Shown in pieces: positions 16,645 to 25,590 of a stretch of DNA of 64,000 nt. Below the pieces are notes generated by a model. The model ran no database searches and was not told the DNA's origin. It saw only the letters and a program-made list of their open reading frames with translations. Position 1 is the stretch's first letter, and every line of letters begins with the position of its first letter. The position numbers and the translations under genes are program-made. Source of the stretch: an uncultured Caulobacterales bacterium (lineage in GTDB: Bacteria; Pseudomonadota; Alphaproteobacteria; Caulobacterales; Caulobacteraceae); the NCBI GenBank assembly GCA_903884425.1, contig CAISEP010000017.1, forward strand, positions 62,001 to 126,000, given 5' to 3'.

Positions 16645-17253
16645 TCAGAGACGTTCGATCTTCCGGGAGACTTCGTCGATCAGTTCCGCCACGTCGAACA
16701 GCACCTGCCGGTCGGTGGCCCCGCGCAGCCTCTGTTCCAGCACGGCGCGGAGGTTGTGCATGGCGCGGGAGACCGGGCCAGTGTCCAGGCGACCGGCCTC
16801 CGCCCCCAGGGCGTCCAGGCGGGCCAGCGCGTTTTCGGCGTCGGTGCGGCTGGCGTTCAGCTGCTCGGTCCCGGCAGGGGTGATGGCGTAGACGCGCTTG
16901 GCGGTGTCCGACACCGCGGCGGTGACCAGTTCCTGCTCCTCCAGCAGGGTCAGGGTCGGATAAACCACGCCGGGGCTGGGGGCATAGGCCCCGCCCGTCC
17001 GCTCCTCGATGGCGCGGATCAGGTCGTACCCGTGCCGGGGCTGGTCTTCCAGCAGCAACAGCAGGACGAGCCGGAGCTGGCCGGAGTCGAACATGCGTCG
17101 CCGCCCGCCCCCTCCGCCGCCGCGGCCATGACCGCCGAAGGGCCCGCGCCCGTGTCCCGATCCGCCTCGACCCGAAGGTCCGCCCCATCCGGCGGCCCCG
17201 TGGAACGGATGGCGGTGCATATGTCGATGTGAGTGTGTGTGTGCGTTTTTCAT
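16645..17253 (-). CDS. PadR-family regulator with His/Gly-rich N-terminus
   Basis: A 202-residue transcription factor. Residues about 1-52 are a low-complexity tail with many His, Gly and Arg (eight His in the first 18 residues). The PadR winged-helix domain follows (QLRLVLLLLLEDQPRHGYDLIRAIEE, then SPGVVYPTLTLLEEQELV), and a C-terminal helix region (about 130-200) should dimerise. PadR proteins usually repress their own and nearby genes. The His-rich tail could bind metal, but that is inference. A 12-bp perfect palindrome lies 7 bp before the start codon. It follows the LysR gene on the same strand with a 93-bp gap. Confidence 0.88.
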   Translation of the reverse strand: MKNAHTHSHRHMHRHPFHGAAGWGGPSGRGGSGHGRGPFGGHGRGGGGGGRRRMFDSGQLRLVLLLLLEDQPRHGYDLIRAIEERTGGAYAPSPGVVYPTLTLLEEQELVTAAVSDTAKRVYAITPAGTEQLNASRTDAENALARLDALGAEAGRLDTGPVSRAMHNLRAVLEQRLRGATDRQVLFDVAELIDEVSRKIERL

Positions 17254-17260
17254 AATTGCT

Positions 17261-17272
17261 AAGATATATCTT
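17261..17272. promoter_or_regulatory. Perfect 12-bp palindrome, candidate PadR operator
   Basis: AAGATATATCTT reads the same on both strands. It lies in a short AT-rich island just upstream of the padR-like start codon and would overlap the promoter or leader. Autoregulation by the PadR protein is inferred from position and from the ATAT-type sites of other PadR proteins. Confidence 0.5.
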
Positions 17273-17346
17273 TATGCAGTCTTCGCAAGCCCCTTTTTCG
17301 AAGTCGCTGCGTTTTTTTCTCCGGGAGGGTGGGACGGCCTTTCGGC

Positions 17347-18222
17347 TCAGACCTGCAGGCGGGCTTCGAGGGCGGCGATGAAGGGGGCCAGCTTCGGCGG
17401 GGTCTGGGGACTGGCCGGGCGCACGACCCAGATGGCCACGGGCTCGGGGGCAGCATCCTCCAGCACCACTTCGCGCAGGGTGCCGGCGGCCAGCTCCGCC
17501 TCCACGTCCCAGTAGGAGAAGGTGGCGATCCCCAGGCCGGCGAGGCAGGCCACATGGACCGCCTCCATGCTGTCGGACTCGAAGCGTCCCTCGAAGCGGA
17601 CCTCGCGCACGGCCCCGCCCGTGACGAAGGGCCAGGCGGCCCGGTCGATCAGGCCCAGGCGCTGGTGGTCCGCCAGGTCGGCCAGGGTGCGGGGCGTCCC
17701 GTGCCGCTGCAGATAGGCCGGTGCGGCACACAGACGCCGGGGATTGTCCGCGAGCTTGCGGGCCAGCAGGCTCGAGTCCCGCAGCCGCCCGATGCGCACC
17801 GCCAGATCGAACCCCTCGCCCACGATGTCCACCATCCGGTCCTGCAGGGACAGCTGCACCCGAAGCGCCGGATAGGCCTGCAGCAGGCCGGGGATCAGCG
17901 GGGCCACCACCTTGCGCCCGAAGGAGGCCGGGGCCGTCACCCGCAAGAGGCCCGAGACCGCGCCGATACCCCCGGCCAGGCTGCCCAGCGCGCTCGTCTC
18001 CGCCTCCAGCATGGCGCGGGCATGGGGCAGGAAGGCCAGGCCCTCCGGCGTCAGGGACAGGGAGCGGGTCGTCCGGTTCACCAGCCGCACGCCCAGCTGC
18101 GCCTCCAGCGCCGCCAGGCGGCGGCTGGCCAGGGTCGGTGACAGGCCCAGGCGCCGGGCGGCCCCGCTCAGGCTGCCACTGGCGGCGGCCTGGCTGAGCA
18201 CGGCAAGGGCCTCGGTGTCCAT
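17347..18222 (-). CDS. LysR-family transcriptional regulator
   Basis: A 291-residue LTTR. The N-terminal winged helix-turn-helix is in residues 1-60 (LSGAARRLGLSPTLASRRLAALEAQLGVRLVNRTTRSLSLTPEG), followed by a linker helix and a periplasmic-binding-like effector domain (LLRVTAPASFGRKVVAPLIPGLLQAYPALRVQLSL...). The branch resembles the DhcR/AaeR-like group whose effectors are unknown. It is divergent from glcB (125 bp between starts), so control of malate synthase and glycolate oxidase genes is a fair inference. Confidence 0.9.
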   Translation of the reverse strand: MDTEALAVLSQAAASGSLSGAARRLGLSPTLASRRLAALEAQLGVRLVNRTTRSLSLTPEGLAFLPHARAMLEAETSALGSLAGGIGAVSGLLRVTAPASFGRKVVAPLIPGLLQAYPALRVQLSLQDRMVDIVGEGFDLAVRIGRLRDSSLLARKLADNPRRLCAAPAYLQRHGTPRTLADLADHQRLGLIDRAAWPFVTGGAVREVRFEGRFESDSMEAVHVACLAGLGIATFSYWDVEAELAAGTLREVVLEDAAPEPVAIWVVRPASPQTPPKLAPFIAALEARLQV

Positions 18223-18234
18223 TTGATCAATAAC

Positions 18235-18269
18235 CGATAAAGTGGCCTGTCATATTCCGCTATTTATCG
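18235..18269. promoter_or_regulatory. Inverted repeat between lysR and glcB, candidate LTTR site
   Basis: CGATAAA at 18235-18241 and TTTATCG at 18263-18269 form a perfect 7-bp inverted repeat with a 21-bp spacer, in an AT-rich divergent promoter region. LysR proteins typically bind two dyad half-sites here. A full T-N11-A box was not clearly identified, so this is tentative. Confidence 0.4.
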
Positions 18270-18347
18270 CGATTGTGAAAAAATGCAAAAGGATGCCATC
18301 GTCGGTCCGCCGACCTGTCCGTATTCGTTCCATTGCAGGATATCCCG

Positions 18348-20504
18348 ATGACCGCCCGCCTCGTTCCCGATCCGATCCTGCGGCAGTTCGTGGAGTCCGA
18401 GGTGCTGCCCGGCCTCGACATCCCCCCTGCGGCCTTCTGGGCGGCGCTGGAGCATCTGGCAGCGGACTTCGGCCCGCGCAATGCGGCGCTGCTGGCCGTC
18501 CGGGACCGGCTGCAGGCCCAGCTCGACGCCTACTGGACCGCCCGGCGGGGCCAGGTCGTGGATGTGGTGGAGGAGGCGCGGTTCCTGCGGGAGATCGGCT
18601 ATCTGAGCGAGGAGGTGCCCGACTTCCGGATCGGCACCACCGGGGTCGATGCCGAGATCGCCGCCACTGCCGGACCGCAGCTGGTGGTGCCCCTGTCCAA
18701 TGCCCGCTATGCCCTGAATGCCGCCAATGCCCGGTGGGGCAGCCTGTACGACGCCCTCTACGGCACCGATGCCCTGGCCCCGGTCCTGCCCGCCGGTCCC
18801 TATGACATCGAGCGCGGGGCCAAGGTCATCGCCCATGCCCGGGCCTTCCTGGACGAGATCGCCCCCCTGGACGGGGCCAGCCACCAGGATGCCGCCGGCT
18901 ATACGGTGGTGGATAGCCTGCTGCGGGTCGGCCTGATCAATGGCGGGGAGACCGGCCTGCTGCATCCCGAGGTGCTGGCCGGATGGCGCGGCGATCCCGG
19001 TGCCCCGGACGGCGTGCTGCTCTGCCACAACGGGCTGCATGTGGAGATCGTCGTCGACCGCACGAGCGACATCGGCCGGGACGACCCCGCCGGGATCAGC
19101 GACCTTCTGATGGAAAGCGCCCTGACCGCCATCCAGGACTGCGAGGATTCCGTCGCCGCCGTGGATGCGCAGGACAAGGTGGGCGTCTATCGCACCTGGC
19201 TCGGCCTGATGAAGGGCGACCTGGCCGAGACCTTCCACAAGGGCGGACAGGTCCTGACCCGTCGCCTGAACCCTGACCGCACCTATACCGGTCGCGACGG
19301 CCAGCCCAAGGTGCTGAAGGGCCGCGCCGTGCTGCTGGTCCGCAATGTGGGCCACCACATGCTGAGCGATGCGGCCCTGCTGGACGGGCAACCGGTCTAC
19401 GAGACCGTCATCGACGCCCTGGTCACCGTGGCCAGCGCCCTGCACGACCTGCGCGGGGCCCGGGCCAACAGCGCCACCGGCGCCATCTATGTGGTGAAGC
19501 CGAAGATGCACGGGCCGGACGAGGTGGCGCTGGCCGTTCGCCTGTTCGACGGGGTCGAGGACGCCCTGGGTCTGCCCCGCAACACCGTCAAGATCGGCAT
19601 CATGGACGAGGAGCGCCGCACCAGCGCCAACCTGCGCGCCTGCATCCATGCGGCCCGGGACCGGGTGGTGTTCATCAATACCGGCTTCCTCGACCGCACC
19701 GGGGACGAGATCCATACGGACATGGAACTGGGCCCCATGGTGCGGAAGGCGGAGATGAAGACGCAGGCCTGGCTGGCCGCCTACGAGGCGCGCAACGTCC
19801 AGATCGGCGTCGCCACCGGCTTTGTCGGCCATGCCCAGATCGGCAAGGGCATGTGGGCGGCGCCGGACCAGATGCAGGCCATGCTGCGGGACAAGATCGC
19901 CCATCCCCGCACCGGGGCCAACACGGCCTGGGTCCCCTCCCCCACCGCCGCCACCCTGCACGCCCTGCACTATCACCGGGTGGATGTGGCAGAGGTGCAG
20001 GCGGGTCTGAAGGGCGGCCAGACGACGGACCTGTCGGACCTGCTGAAGCCCCCCGTCGGGGCCTCCAACTGGGAGCCCAAGGCCGTGCAGGAGGAGCTGG
20101 ACAACAACATCCAGGGCCTGCTTGGCTATGTGGTGCGCTGGATCGACCAGGGGGTCGGCTGTTCCAAGGTGCCGGACATCTATGACGTGGGCCTGATGGA
20201 GGATCGCGCCACCCTGCGGATCTCCAGCCAGCACGTGGCCAACTGGCTGCATCACGGCATCTGCACCGAGGCCCAGGTGCGCAGCACCTTTGAGCGGATG
20301 GCCGTCGTGGTGGACCAGCAGAATGCCGGGGACACCGCCTATCGCCCCATGGCACCGGACTTCGGGGCCAGCATCGCCTTCCAGGCCGGGCTCGAGCTGG
20401 TGTTCGACGGCCGCCAACAGCCCAACGGCTATACCGAATTCATCCTTCACCGGCGCCGTCGGCAGTTCAAGGCCGCCCAGGCCGCCGCCGCCGCCCACAG
20501 CTGA
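18348..20504 (+). CDS. glcB: Malate synthase G
   Basis: A 718-residue malate synthase of the large monomeric G class, condensing glyoxylate with acetyl-CoA to give malate. It shows the family blocks [36 protein letters not shown], and [18 protein letters not shown], the last containing part of the active site. Length matches E. coli GlcB (723). I chose the ATG at 18348, with AGGA seven bases before it, over a TTG at 18333. It heads a run with glcD, glcE and glcF, and lies divergent from a LysR gene. Together they convert glycolate to malate. Confidence 0.96.
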   Translation: MTARLVPDPILRQFVESEVLPGLDIPPAAFWAALEHLAADFGPRNAALLAVRDRLQAQLDAYWTARRGQVVDVVEEARFLREIGYLSEEVPDFRIGTTGVDAEIAATAGPQLVVPLSNARYALNAANARWGSLYDALYGTDALAPVLPAGPYDIERGAKVIAHARAFLDEIAPLDGASHQDAAGYTVVDSLLRVGLINGGETGLLHPEVLAGWRGDPGAPDGVLLCHNGLHVEIVVDRTSDIGRDDPAGISDLLMESALTAIQDCEDSVAAVDAQDKVGVYRTWLGLMKGDLAETFHKGGQVLTRRLNPDRTYTGRDGQPKVLKGRAVLLVRNVGHHMLSDAALLDGQPVYETVIDALVTVASALHDLRGARANSATGAIYVVKPKMHGPDEVALAVRLFDGVEDALGLPRNTVKIGIMDEERRTSANLRACIHAARDRVVFINTGFLDRTGDEIHTDMELGPMVRKAEMKTQAWLAAYEARNVQIGVATGFVGHAQIGKGMWAAPDQMQAMLRDKIAHPRTGANTAWVPSPTAATLHALHYHRVDVAEVQAGLKGGQTTDLSDLLKPPVGASNWEPKAVQEELDNNIQGLLGYVVRWIDQGVGCSKVPDIYDVGLMEDRATLRISSQHVANWLHHGICTEAQVRSTFERMAVVVDQQNAGDTAYRPMAPDFGASIAFQAGLELVFDGRQQPNGYTEFILHRRRRQFKAAQAAAAAHS

Positions 20505-20517
20505 GGACCCGCCGCCC

Positions 20518-22005
20518 GTGCAGATGCCGCCCCCGGACCCGGCGCTGATCGCCCGCCGCGCGGAGTTCGTGGCGGCGTTGCGGCGGATCGTGCCGGGGGA
20601 CGGGGTGATCGACGAGGCCGCGGCGCTCCGGGCCTATGAATGCGACGGCCTGACCGCCTATCGCACCACGCCCCTGGCGGTGGTCCTGCCCGCCACCACG
20701 GCGCAGGTCTCCGCCGTCCTCGCCTATTGCCACGGCCACGGCCTGAAAGTGGTGCCCCGGGGCTCGGGCACGTCCCTCAGCGGCGGGGCGCTACCCCTGG
20801 CGGACGGGATCGTGCTGGGGCTGGGACGCTTCAACCGCATCCTGGAGATCGACTACGACAATCTGTGCGTGGTGACCCAGCCCGGCGTCACCAACCTGGC
20901 CCTGACCGAGGCCGTGCGCGACCGGGGCTTCTATTATGCCCCCGATCCCTCCAGCCAGATCGCCTGCTCCATCGGCGGCAATGTGGCGGAGAATTCCGGC
21001 GGCGTTCACTGCCTGAAGTACGGCATGACCACCAACAACCTGCTGGGGGTCGAGATGGTGCTGGCCGACGGGGAGGTGGTGCGCCTGGGCGGCCGCCAGC
21101 TGGACAGCGGCGGCCTCGACCTGCTGGGCGTGGTGACGGGGTCGGAGGGCCTGCTGGGCGTCGTCACCGAGGTGACCGTGCGCATCCTGCCCCGACCGGC
21201 GACGCAGCAGGCCTTCCTGCTGGGGTTCGACAGCGTCGAGGGGGCCGCCCGCTGCGTCGGCGCGGTGATCTCCGCCGGGATCATCCCGGCGGGGATGGAG
21301 ATGATGGACCGCGCCTCCACCGCCGCGGCGGAGGCCTTTGTCCATGCCGGCTATCCCCTGGAGGCCGAGGCCCTGCTGATCATCGAACTGGACGGGGAGG
21401 CCGAGGAGGTGGCCCACCTGTCCCGGTCCGTCCTCCACATCGCCCGGGCCGAAGGGGCCGCCTCCGTCCGCGCCAGCACGTCCGAGGCCGAGCGCCTGGG
21501 CTTCTGGGCCGGGCGGAAGGCGGCGTTTCCCGCCATCGGACGGATCTCGCCCGACTACATGTGCATGGACGGCACCATTCCCCGCCGAGCCCTGCCGCAG
21601 GTCCTGTCGCGGATGAGCGCCCTGTCCGCCATTCACGGCCTGCGGGTGGCCAATGTGTTCCACGCCGGGGATGGCAATCTGCACCCCCTGATCCTCTATG
21701 ACGCCAACATCCCCGGCGACACGGAGCGGGCCGAGGCCTTCGGCGCGGACATATTGAAGCTGTGCGTCGAGGTCGGCGGCGTGCTGACCGGCGAGCACGG
21801 GGTGGGCGTGGAGAAGCGCGACCTGATGGACTTCCAGTTCACCGAGGCCGACCTCGCCCAGCAGCAGCGGCTGAAGTGCGCCTTCGACGGGGACGAGCTT
21901 CTGAACCCCGGCAAGGTGTTTCCGCGCCTGTGCCGGTGCGCCGAACTCGGCCGCGTCCATGTCCGCGGGGGGGCGCTGCGCTTCCCGGACCTGCCGCGGT
22001 TCTGA
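20518..22005 (+). CDS. glcD: Glycolate oxidase FAD-linked subunit GlcD
   Basis: A 495-residue FAD-dependent glycolate dehydrogenase subunit. The PCMH FAD-binding domain covers about residues 55-235 (PRGSGTSLSGGALPL and PSSQIACSIGGNVAENSGG); the oxidase C-terminal domain ends with HPLILYDANIPGDTERA and LTGEHGVGVEKRDLM. It oxidises glycolate to glyoxylate and passes electrons via GlcE/GlcF to quinones. The GTG at 20518 has GAGGA ten bases upstream; an ATG at 20524 is an alternative. It is 13 bp after glcB and 3 bp before glcE. Confidence 0.95.
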   Translation: MQMPPPDPALIARRAEFVAALRRIVPGDGVIDEAAALRAYECDGLTAYRTTPLAVVLPATTAQVSAVLAYCHGHGLKVVPRGSGTSLSGGALPLADGIVLGLGRFNRILEIDYDNLCVVTQPGVTNLALTEAVRDRGFYYAPDPSSQIACSIGGNVAENSGGVHCLKYGMTTNNLLGVEMVLADGEVVRLGGRQLDSGGLDLLGVVTGSEGLLGVVTEVTVRILPRPATQQAFLLGFDSVEGAARCVGAVISAGIIPAGMEMMDRASTAAAEAFVHAGYPLEAEALLIIELDGEAEEVAHLSRSVLHIARAEGAASVRASTSEAERLGFWAGRKAAFPAIGRISPDYMCMDGTIPRRALPQVLSRMSALSAIHGLRVANVFHAGDGNLHPLILYDANIPGDTERAEAFGADILKLCVEVGGVLTGEHGVGVEKRDLMDFQFTEADLAQQQRLKCAFDGDELLNPGKVFPRLCRCAELGRVHVRGGALRFPDLPRF

Positions 22006-22008
22006 GCC

Positions 22009-23229
22009 ATGACAGAGGCCGTCCGCCCCATCCACCTCAGCCCCGCCGACGAGGCGCAGGCCTGCGACATGGTCGCCGCCGCGGCCCGGGACGGAACCCG
22101 GCTGGAGATCCGCGGGTCCGGCAGCCGCCCGGGCCTGGGCGATCCGGTGACGGCAGACGCGATCCTCGACCTCGGCCGCCTGAGCGGCGTCGTCGCCTAT
22201 GAGCCGGACGAACTGGTCCTGACGGTGCGCGCCGCGACTCCCCTGGCGGAGATCACCCCCCTCCTCGCCGCGCGGCACCAGCAACTGGCCTTCGAGCCCC
22301 CGGACTTCGGCCCCCTGTTCGGTCGGGCCGCGGGACAGGGCACGCTGGGCGGAGCCATGGCCGTGGGGATCGGCGGGCCGAGGCGCCTGAAGGCCGGGGG
22401 ACCGCGGGACCACCTGCTGGGCTTTCGCGGCATCAACGGGCTGGGCGCGCCCATCGTCGGCGGCGGCCGGGTGGTGAAGAACGTCACCGGCTTCGACCTG
22501 CCCAAGCTGATGGCCGGGTCCTTCGGGGCGCTGGGGGCCCTGACCGAGATCACGGTGAAGGTCATGCCCTGTCCGCAGGTGCGGTGCAGCCTGGTGATGA
22601 CCGGCCAGTCGGAGACCGACGGCCTCGACCTGCTGCGCCGGACCATGGCCCTGCCCGGCCCGATCAGTGCCGGGGCGCTGCTGCCCCCGCCCCTGGCCGC
22701 GGCGTGCATCGACAGCCTGTCGGAGGACACCCCCGCGGTCGTGCTTCGGCTGGAAGGCGTGGCCCCATCCGTCGCTACCGCCCTAGAGGCCCTGGGCCGG
22801 GACCGGCCCTCCGCCACCTGCATGCGGCTGGACACCGAGGCCTGCACGGCCCTGTGGGCGGCCATCGGCGGGGGCTGGGCCCTGGCGGACCTGCCCGGCC
22901 CGATCTGCCGCATCGGCATCCCCCCCGCCCGGGCCGCCGCCGTCGGGGCCGCAGCGCGGGAGGCCGGGGTCAGCGTCCTGCAATACGACGGCTTCGGGGC
23001 GGTGCTGCTGGCCGTGGCGGCGGACACCGACCGCGGCGTGGACGATCTGCGCCGGGCCGTCCGCTCTGTGACGCCAGACAGCCACGTGACCGTGCTGCGC
23101 CAGGGCCGCCACCCGGCCCCGGCCTTTGCCCCCGCGACACCCGGCGTTTCGGCCCTGACCCGCCGGATCAAGGCCGCCCTCGACCCGCTGGGCCTGTTCA
23201 ACCCCGGCCGCCTGCCCGGAGGGACCTGA
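22009..23229 (+). CDS. glcE: Glycolate oxidase subunit GlcE
   Basis: A 406-residue FAD-binding (PCMH-type) subunit, longer than E. coli GlcE (about 350). It shows GSGSRPGLGDPV for the FAD loop and GAMAVGIGGPRR, followed by GGGRVVKNVTGFDLPKLMAGSFGALG, a strong GlcE block. The C-terminus ends with RIKAALDPLGLFNPGRL. It should form the membrane-associated glycolate dehydrogenase with GlcD and GlcF. Its stop overlaps the ATG of glcF (ATGA), indicating coupled translation. Confidence 0.93.
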   Translation: MTEAVRPIHLSPADEAQACDMVAAAARDGTRLEIRGSGSRPGLGDPVTADAILDLGRLSGVVAYEPDELVLTVRAATPLAEITPLLAARHQQLAFEPPDFGPLFGRAAGQGTLGGAMAVGIGGPRRLKAGGPRDHLLGFRGINGLGAPIVGGGRVVKNVTGFDLPKLMAGSFGALGALTEITVKVMPCPQVRCSLVMTGQSETDGLDLLRRTMALPGPISAGALLPPPLAAACIDSLSEDTPAVVLRLEGVAPSVATALEALGRDRPSATCMRLDTEACTALWAAIGGGWALADLPGPICRIGIPPARAAAVGAAAREAGVSVLQYDGFGAVLLAVAADTDRGVDDLRRAVRSVTPDSHVTVLRQGRHPAPAFAPATPGVSALTRRIKAALDPLGLFNPGRLPGGT

Positions 23230-24539
23230 TGCAGACCCGCTTCACCCCCGCCCAGCTGGCCGCGGACCCGGACCTGGCCCGCTCCGAGGCCATCCTGCGC
23301 AAGTGCGTGCACTGCGGCTTCTGCACCGCCACCTGCCCCACCTATCTGCTGCTGGGGGACGAGGCGGACAGCCCCCGGGGCCGCATCTACATGATCCAGG
23401 ACATGCTGGAGCGGGGCGGGCCGCCGGACGCGGCCACCGTCCGGCACGTGGACCGCTGCCTGTCCTGCCTCGCCTGCGCCACCACCTGCCCGTCCGGGGT
23501 GGACTACATGCACCTGGTGGACCAGGCCCGCGCCCATATCGAGACCCACCACCGCCGCCCGCTTGCCGACCGGCTGTTCCGTCGCCTGATCTCGGGCGTC
23601 CTGACCCGTCCGCGCCTGTTTTCCGCGATGCTTCGGCTGGCGGCCCCGTTCCAGGCCCTGGCCCCCCTGGCGCCCGGTCGCCTGCGCGGGCTGCTGGAGG
23701 CCGTGCCCGAGCGCCTTCCCGAGCGCACCGATCCGCAGGTCACCGTTGCCGCTGAGTCGCCCAGGCTCCGGGTCGGGCTGATGAAGGGCTGCGTGCAGCC
23801 GGTCCTGAACCCCGGCATCGACGCCGCTGCCATCCGCCTGCTGCAGCGGCTGGGCGTGGCGGTGGTGCAGCCGGACGCGCCGGCCTGCTGCGGGGCCCTG
23901 CCGCACCACATGGGACAGACCGAACGGGCCGAGGCCCTGGCCCGGCAGCAGATCGACCTGTGGTGCAAGGTGCTCGACACCACGCCCCTCGATGCCATCG
24001 TCGTCACCACCTCTGGCTGCGGCACGACCCTGAAGGACTACGGCCAGATGTTCCGCAACGACCCGGAATGGGCCGGGCGCGCGGCCCGGGTCGCGGCCCT
24101 GGCCGTGGATGTGAGCGAACTGCTCGACCGGGCCTGGTCGGACCTGCCCCTGCGCCCCGAAGCCCGGGAGATGCGCCTCGCCTGGCAGGCCCCCTGCTCC
24201 CTGCAGCATGGGCAGTCCGTCCGCGCGGCCCCCCGGCGGCTGCTGGAGCGGACCGGTGCCACCGTCCTCGAACCGGCGGAGGCGCACATCTGCTGCGGCT
24301 CGGCGGGGACCTACAGCCTGACCCAGCCGGAGCTGTCCCGCCGCCTCGGCACCCGCAAGACCGCCCACCTGGAGGCCCTGCAGCCGGACCTGATCGTCTC
24401 CGCCAATATCGGCTGCATGTCCCAGATCGCCGCCCGGACGGGGACGCCGTTGGTGCATCTGGTGGAATGGCTCGACTGGGCGACAGGGGGGACATTCTTG
24501 CCGGGCGCCGCGGTCAGGAATCGCCCGGTGCAGGGCTAA
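23229..24539 (+). CDS. glcF: Glycolate oxidase iron-sulfur subunit GlcF
   Basis: A 436-residue iron-sulfur protein. Two 4Fe-4S motifs appear near the N-terminus: C26-x2-C29-x2-C32-x3-C36 and C77-x2-C80-x2-C83-x3-C87. Two CCG domains follow (ACCGALPHHMG and CCGSAGTYSL), which in this family bind a further cluster or the quinone-reducing site. It relays electrons from GlcD/GlcE to the membrane quinone pool. It is the last gene of the glc run; no strong terminator is visible after it. Confidence 0.95.
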   Translation: MQTRFTPAQLAADPDLARSEAILRKCVHCGFCTATCPTYLLLGDEADSPRGRIYMIQDMLERGGPPDAATVRHVDRCLSCLACATTCPSGVDYMHLVDQARAHIETHHRRPLADRLFRRLISGVLTRPRLFSAMLRLAAPFQALAPLAPGRLRGLLEAVPERLPERTDPQVTVAAESPRLRVGLMKGCVQPVLNPGIDAAAIRLLQRLGVAVVQPDAPACCGALPHHMGQTERAEALARQQIDLWCKVLDTTPLDAIVVTTSGCGTTLKDYGQMFRNDPEWAGRAARVAALAVDVSELLDRAWSDLPLRPEAREMRLAWQAPCSLQHGQSVRAAPRRLLERTGATVLEPAEAHICCGSAGTYSLTQPELSRRLGTRKTAHLEALQPDLIVSANIGCMSQIAARTGTPLVHLVEWLDWATGGTFLPGAAVRNRPVQG

Positions 24540-24750
24540 CCGAAGGTTTACGGCCAAGGCGGATGGCAAGGTTCCGGTGAACCTCCGGATTCGACGATCG
24601 GCTCTTTTATCCGCTGAATCAATACGTTGATGGAGGGCCTCCGGGCAAGGCCCGACACAGGTCCGTGACCGGTGGCGACAACCGGCCGCGGCGTCGGGCT
24701 TGCAGATGACAGTCCATCTGTCGCCGCCATCTGACCGAAGGAGTTGTCCC
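24540..24750. other. Intergenic region after glcF, nothing assigned
   Basis: About 210 bp without a convincing ORF. It contains short weak hairpins (GGTTC-cggt-GAACC, and GACAG-tccat-CTGTC just upstream of the small gene) but no T-tract. It likely holds the promoter of the small membrane protein gene. Confidence 0.4.
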
Positions 24751-24930
24751 ATGGCCACCAGCACAAGACTGCCTGCCTTCACCGCCCCGTCCCCTGTCCG
24801 CCCGGCCGATCCGGCCGCAGTGGCCCGGCGGAGCCCGCGGAACCGGACCCATGACGCCGCCCGGATGATCGGTCTGTCGACCATCTGCCTGCTGGCCGGG
24901 ACCAGCCTGCACTTCCTCAACGTCCTCTGA
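24751..24930 (+). CDS. Small hypothetical membrane protein (59 aa)
   Basis: A short ORF with a good ribosome site (AAGGAG, seven bases before the ATG at 24751). The protein has a basic N-terminal half rich in Pro, Ala and Arg (about 1-38) and a C-terminal hydrophobic segment (ARMIGLSTICLLAGTSLHFL, about 37-57) ending in NVL. It could be a single-pass tail-anchored membrane protein. I do not recognise a family. It is followed by a SlyA-like regulator gene 126 bp away. Not certain to be translated. Confidence 0.55.
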   Translation: MATSTRLPAFTAPSPVRPADPAAVARRSPRNRTHDAARMIGLSTICLLAGTSLHFLNVL

Positions 24931-25025
24931 GGGCCGGACCATCGGGAACCGGGCGCGGTCATTTCGGGCGGATCAGGGCCGATCCGGCACGGCTTTGCGC
25001 TTGATCGCCAGACGATAGTTTCCTA

Positions 25026-25046
25026 CTTGCTAACCATAGCAAGCTA
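25026..25046. promoter_or_regulatory. SlyA-type operator upstream of the MarR gene
   Basis: CTTGCTA (25026-25032) and TAGCAAG (25037-25043) form a perfect 7-bp inverted repeat with spacer ACCA. The overlapping TAGCAAGCTA (25037-25046) matches the ten central bases of the E. coli SlyA consensus TTAGCAAGCTAA. It sits 10 bp before the regulator start codon, where binding would block transcription or initiation. Confidence 0.65.
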
Positions 25047-25055
25047 GCGATCCCC

Positions 25056-25520
25056 ATGGCCGACCCCAGAGACCAGCTCCAGCAGCGCATCACGTCCGAA
25101 CTCCTGGGGGTCGCCCGGCTCTATCGCCGGGAGGTGGATCGTCGGCTGGTGGACCACGGCCTGACCGATGCTCGCGCCGTGCCGATCCTGCACATCGCCC
25201 GCAGCGGCGACGGCATGCGCCAGGGGGCCCTGGCCGAGGAACTCGGTCTGGAGGGGCCGTCCCTCGTCCGCCTGCTGGACCAGCTGTGCGCCGCGGGCCT
25301 GGTGGAGCGCCGGGACGACCCGGCGGACAAGCGGGCCAAGACACTGCACATCACCGACCAGGGCCGGGCCATGGCCGGCGTGGCCGAGACGGCGCTGCAG
25401 AAGGTGCGGGGCGAGATGCTGGCCGATGTCAGCTTTGCCGACCTTGCCGCCACGGTGCGGACCCTGGCCGCCTTCAAGATCACCCTGGACGGGGCGGAAA
25501 AGCGCGCTCAGGCCCGCTGA
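25056..25520 (+). CDS. MarR-family regulator, SlyA-like
   Basis: A 154-residue winged-helix repressor. The core (MRQGALAEELGLEGPSLVRLLDQLCAAGLVERRDDPADKRAKTLHIT) follows SlyA closely, including PSLVR-LDQL in the recognition helix and the D-x-R-A-K wing. Flanking helices form the dimer. No clear Shine-Dalgarno is seen; the SlyA-like operator occupies that space. SlyA proteins respond to small aromatic ligands and control efflux and envelope genes. The TonB-like gene starts 70 bp downstream on the same strand and may be a target. Confidence 0.9.
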   Translation: MADPRDQLQQRITSELLGVARLYRREVDRRLVDHGLTDARAVPILHIARSGDGMRQGALAEELGLEGPSLVRLLDQLCAAGLVERRDDPADKRAKTLHITDQGRAMAGVAETALQKVRGEMLADVSFADLAATVRTLAAFKITLDGAEKRAQAR

Positions 25521-25590
25521 AATCACCGATCTGCAACCACGACTGCGCCACATTGCTGACTTCGAGCCATGGTCACCTGCGGGCAAGGAC

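Noticed and set aside
18264-20498. Minus-strand open frame opposite glcB
   Set aside because: glcB has full-length family motifs and its own ribosome site; the opposite frame has no recognisable domain.
24540-24750. Riboswitch in the intergenic region after glcF
   Set aside because: Only two short hairpins are visible and no conserved riboswitch core can be recognised.
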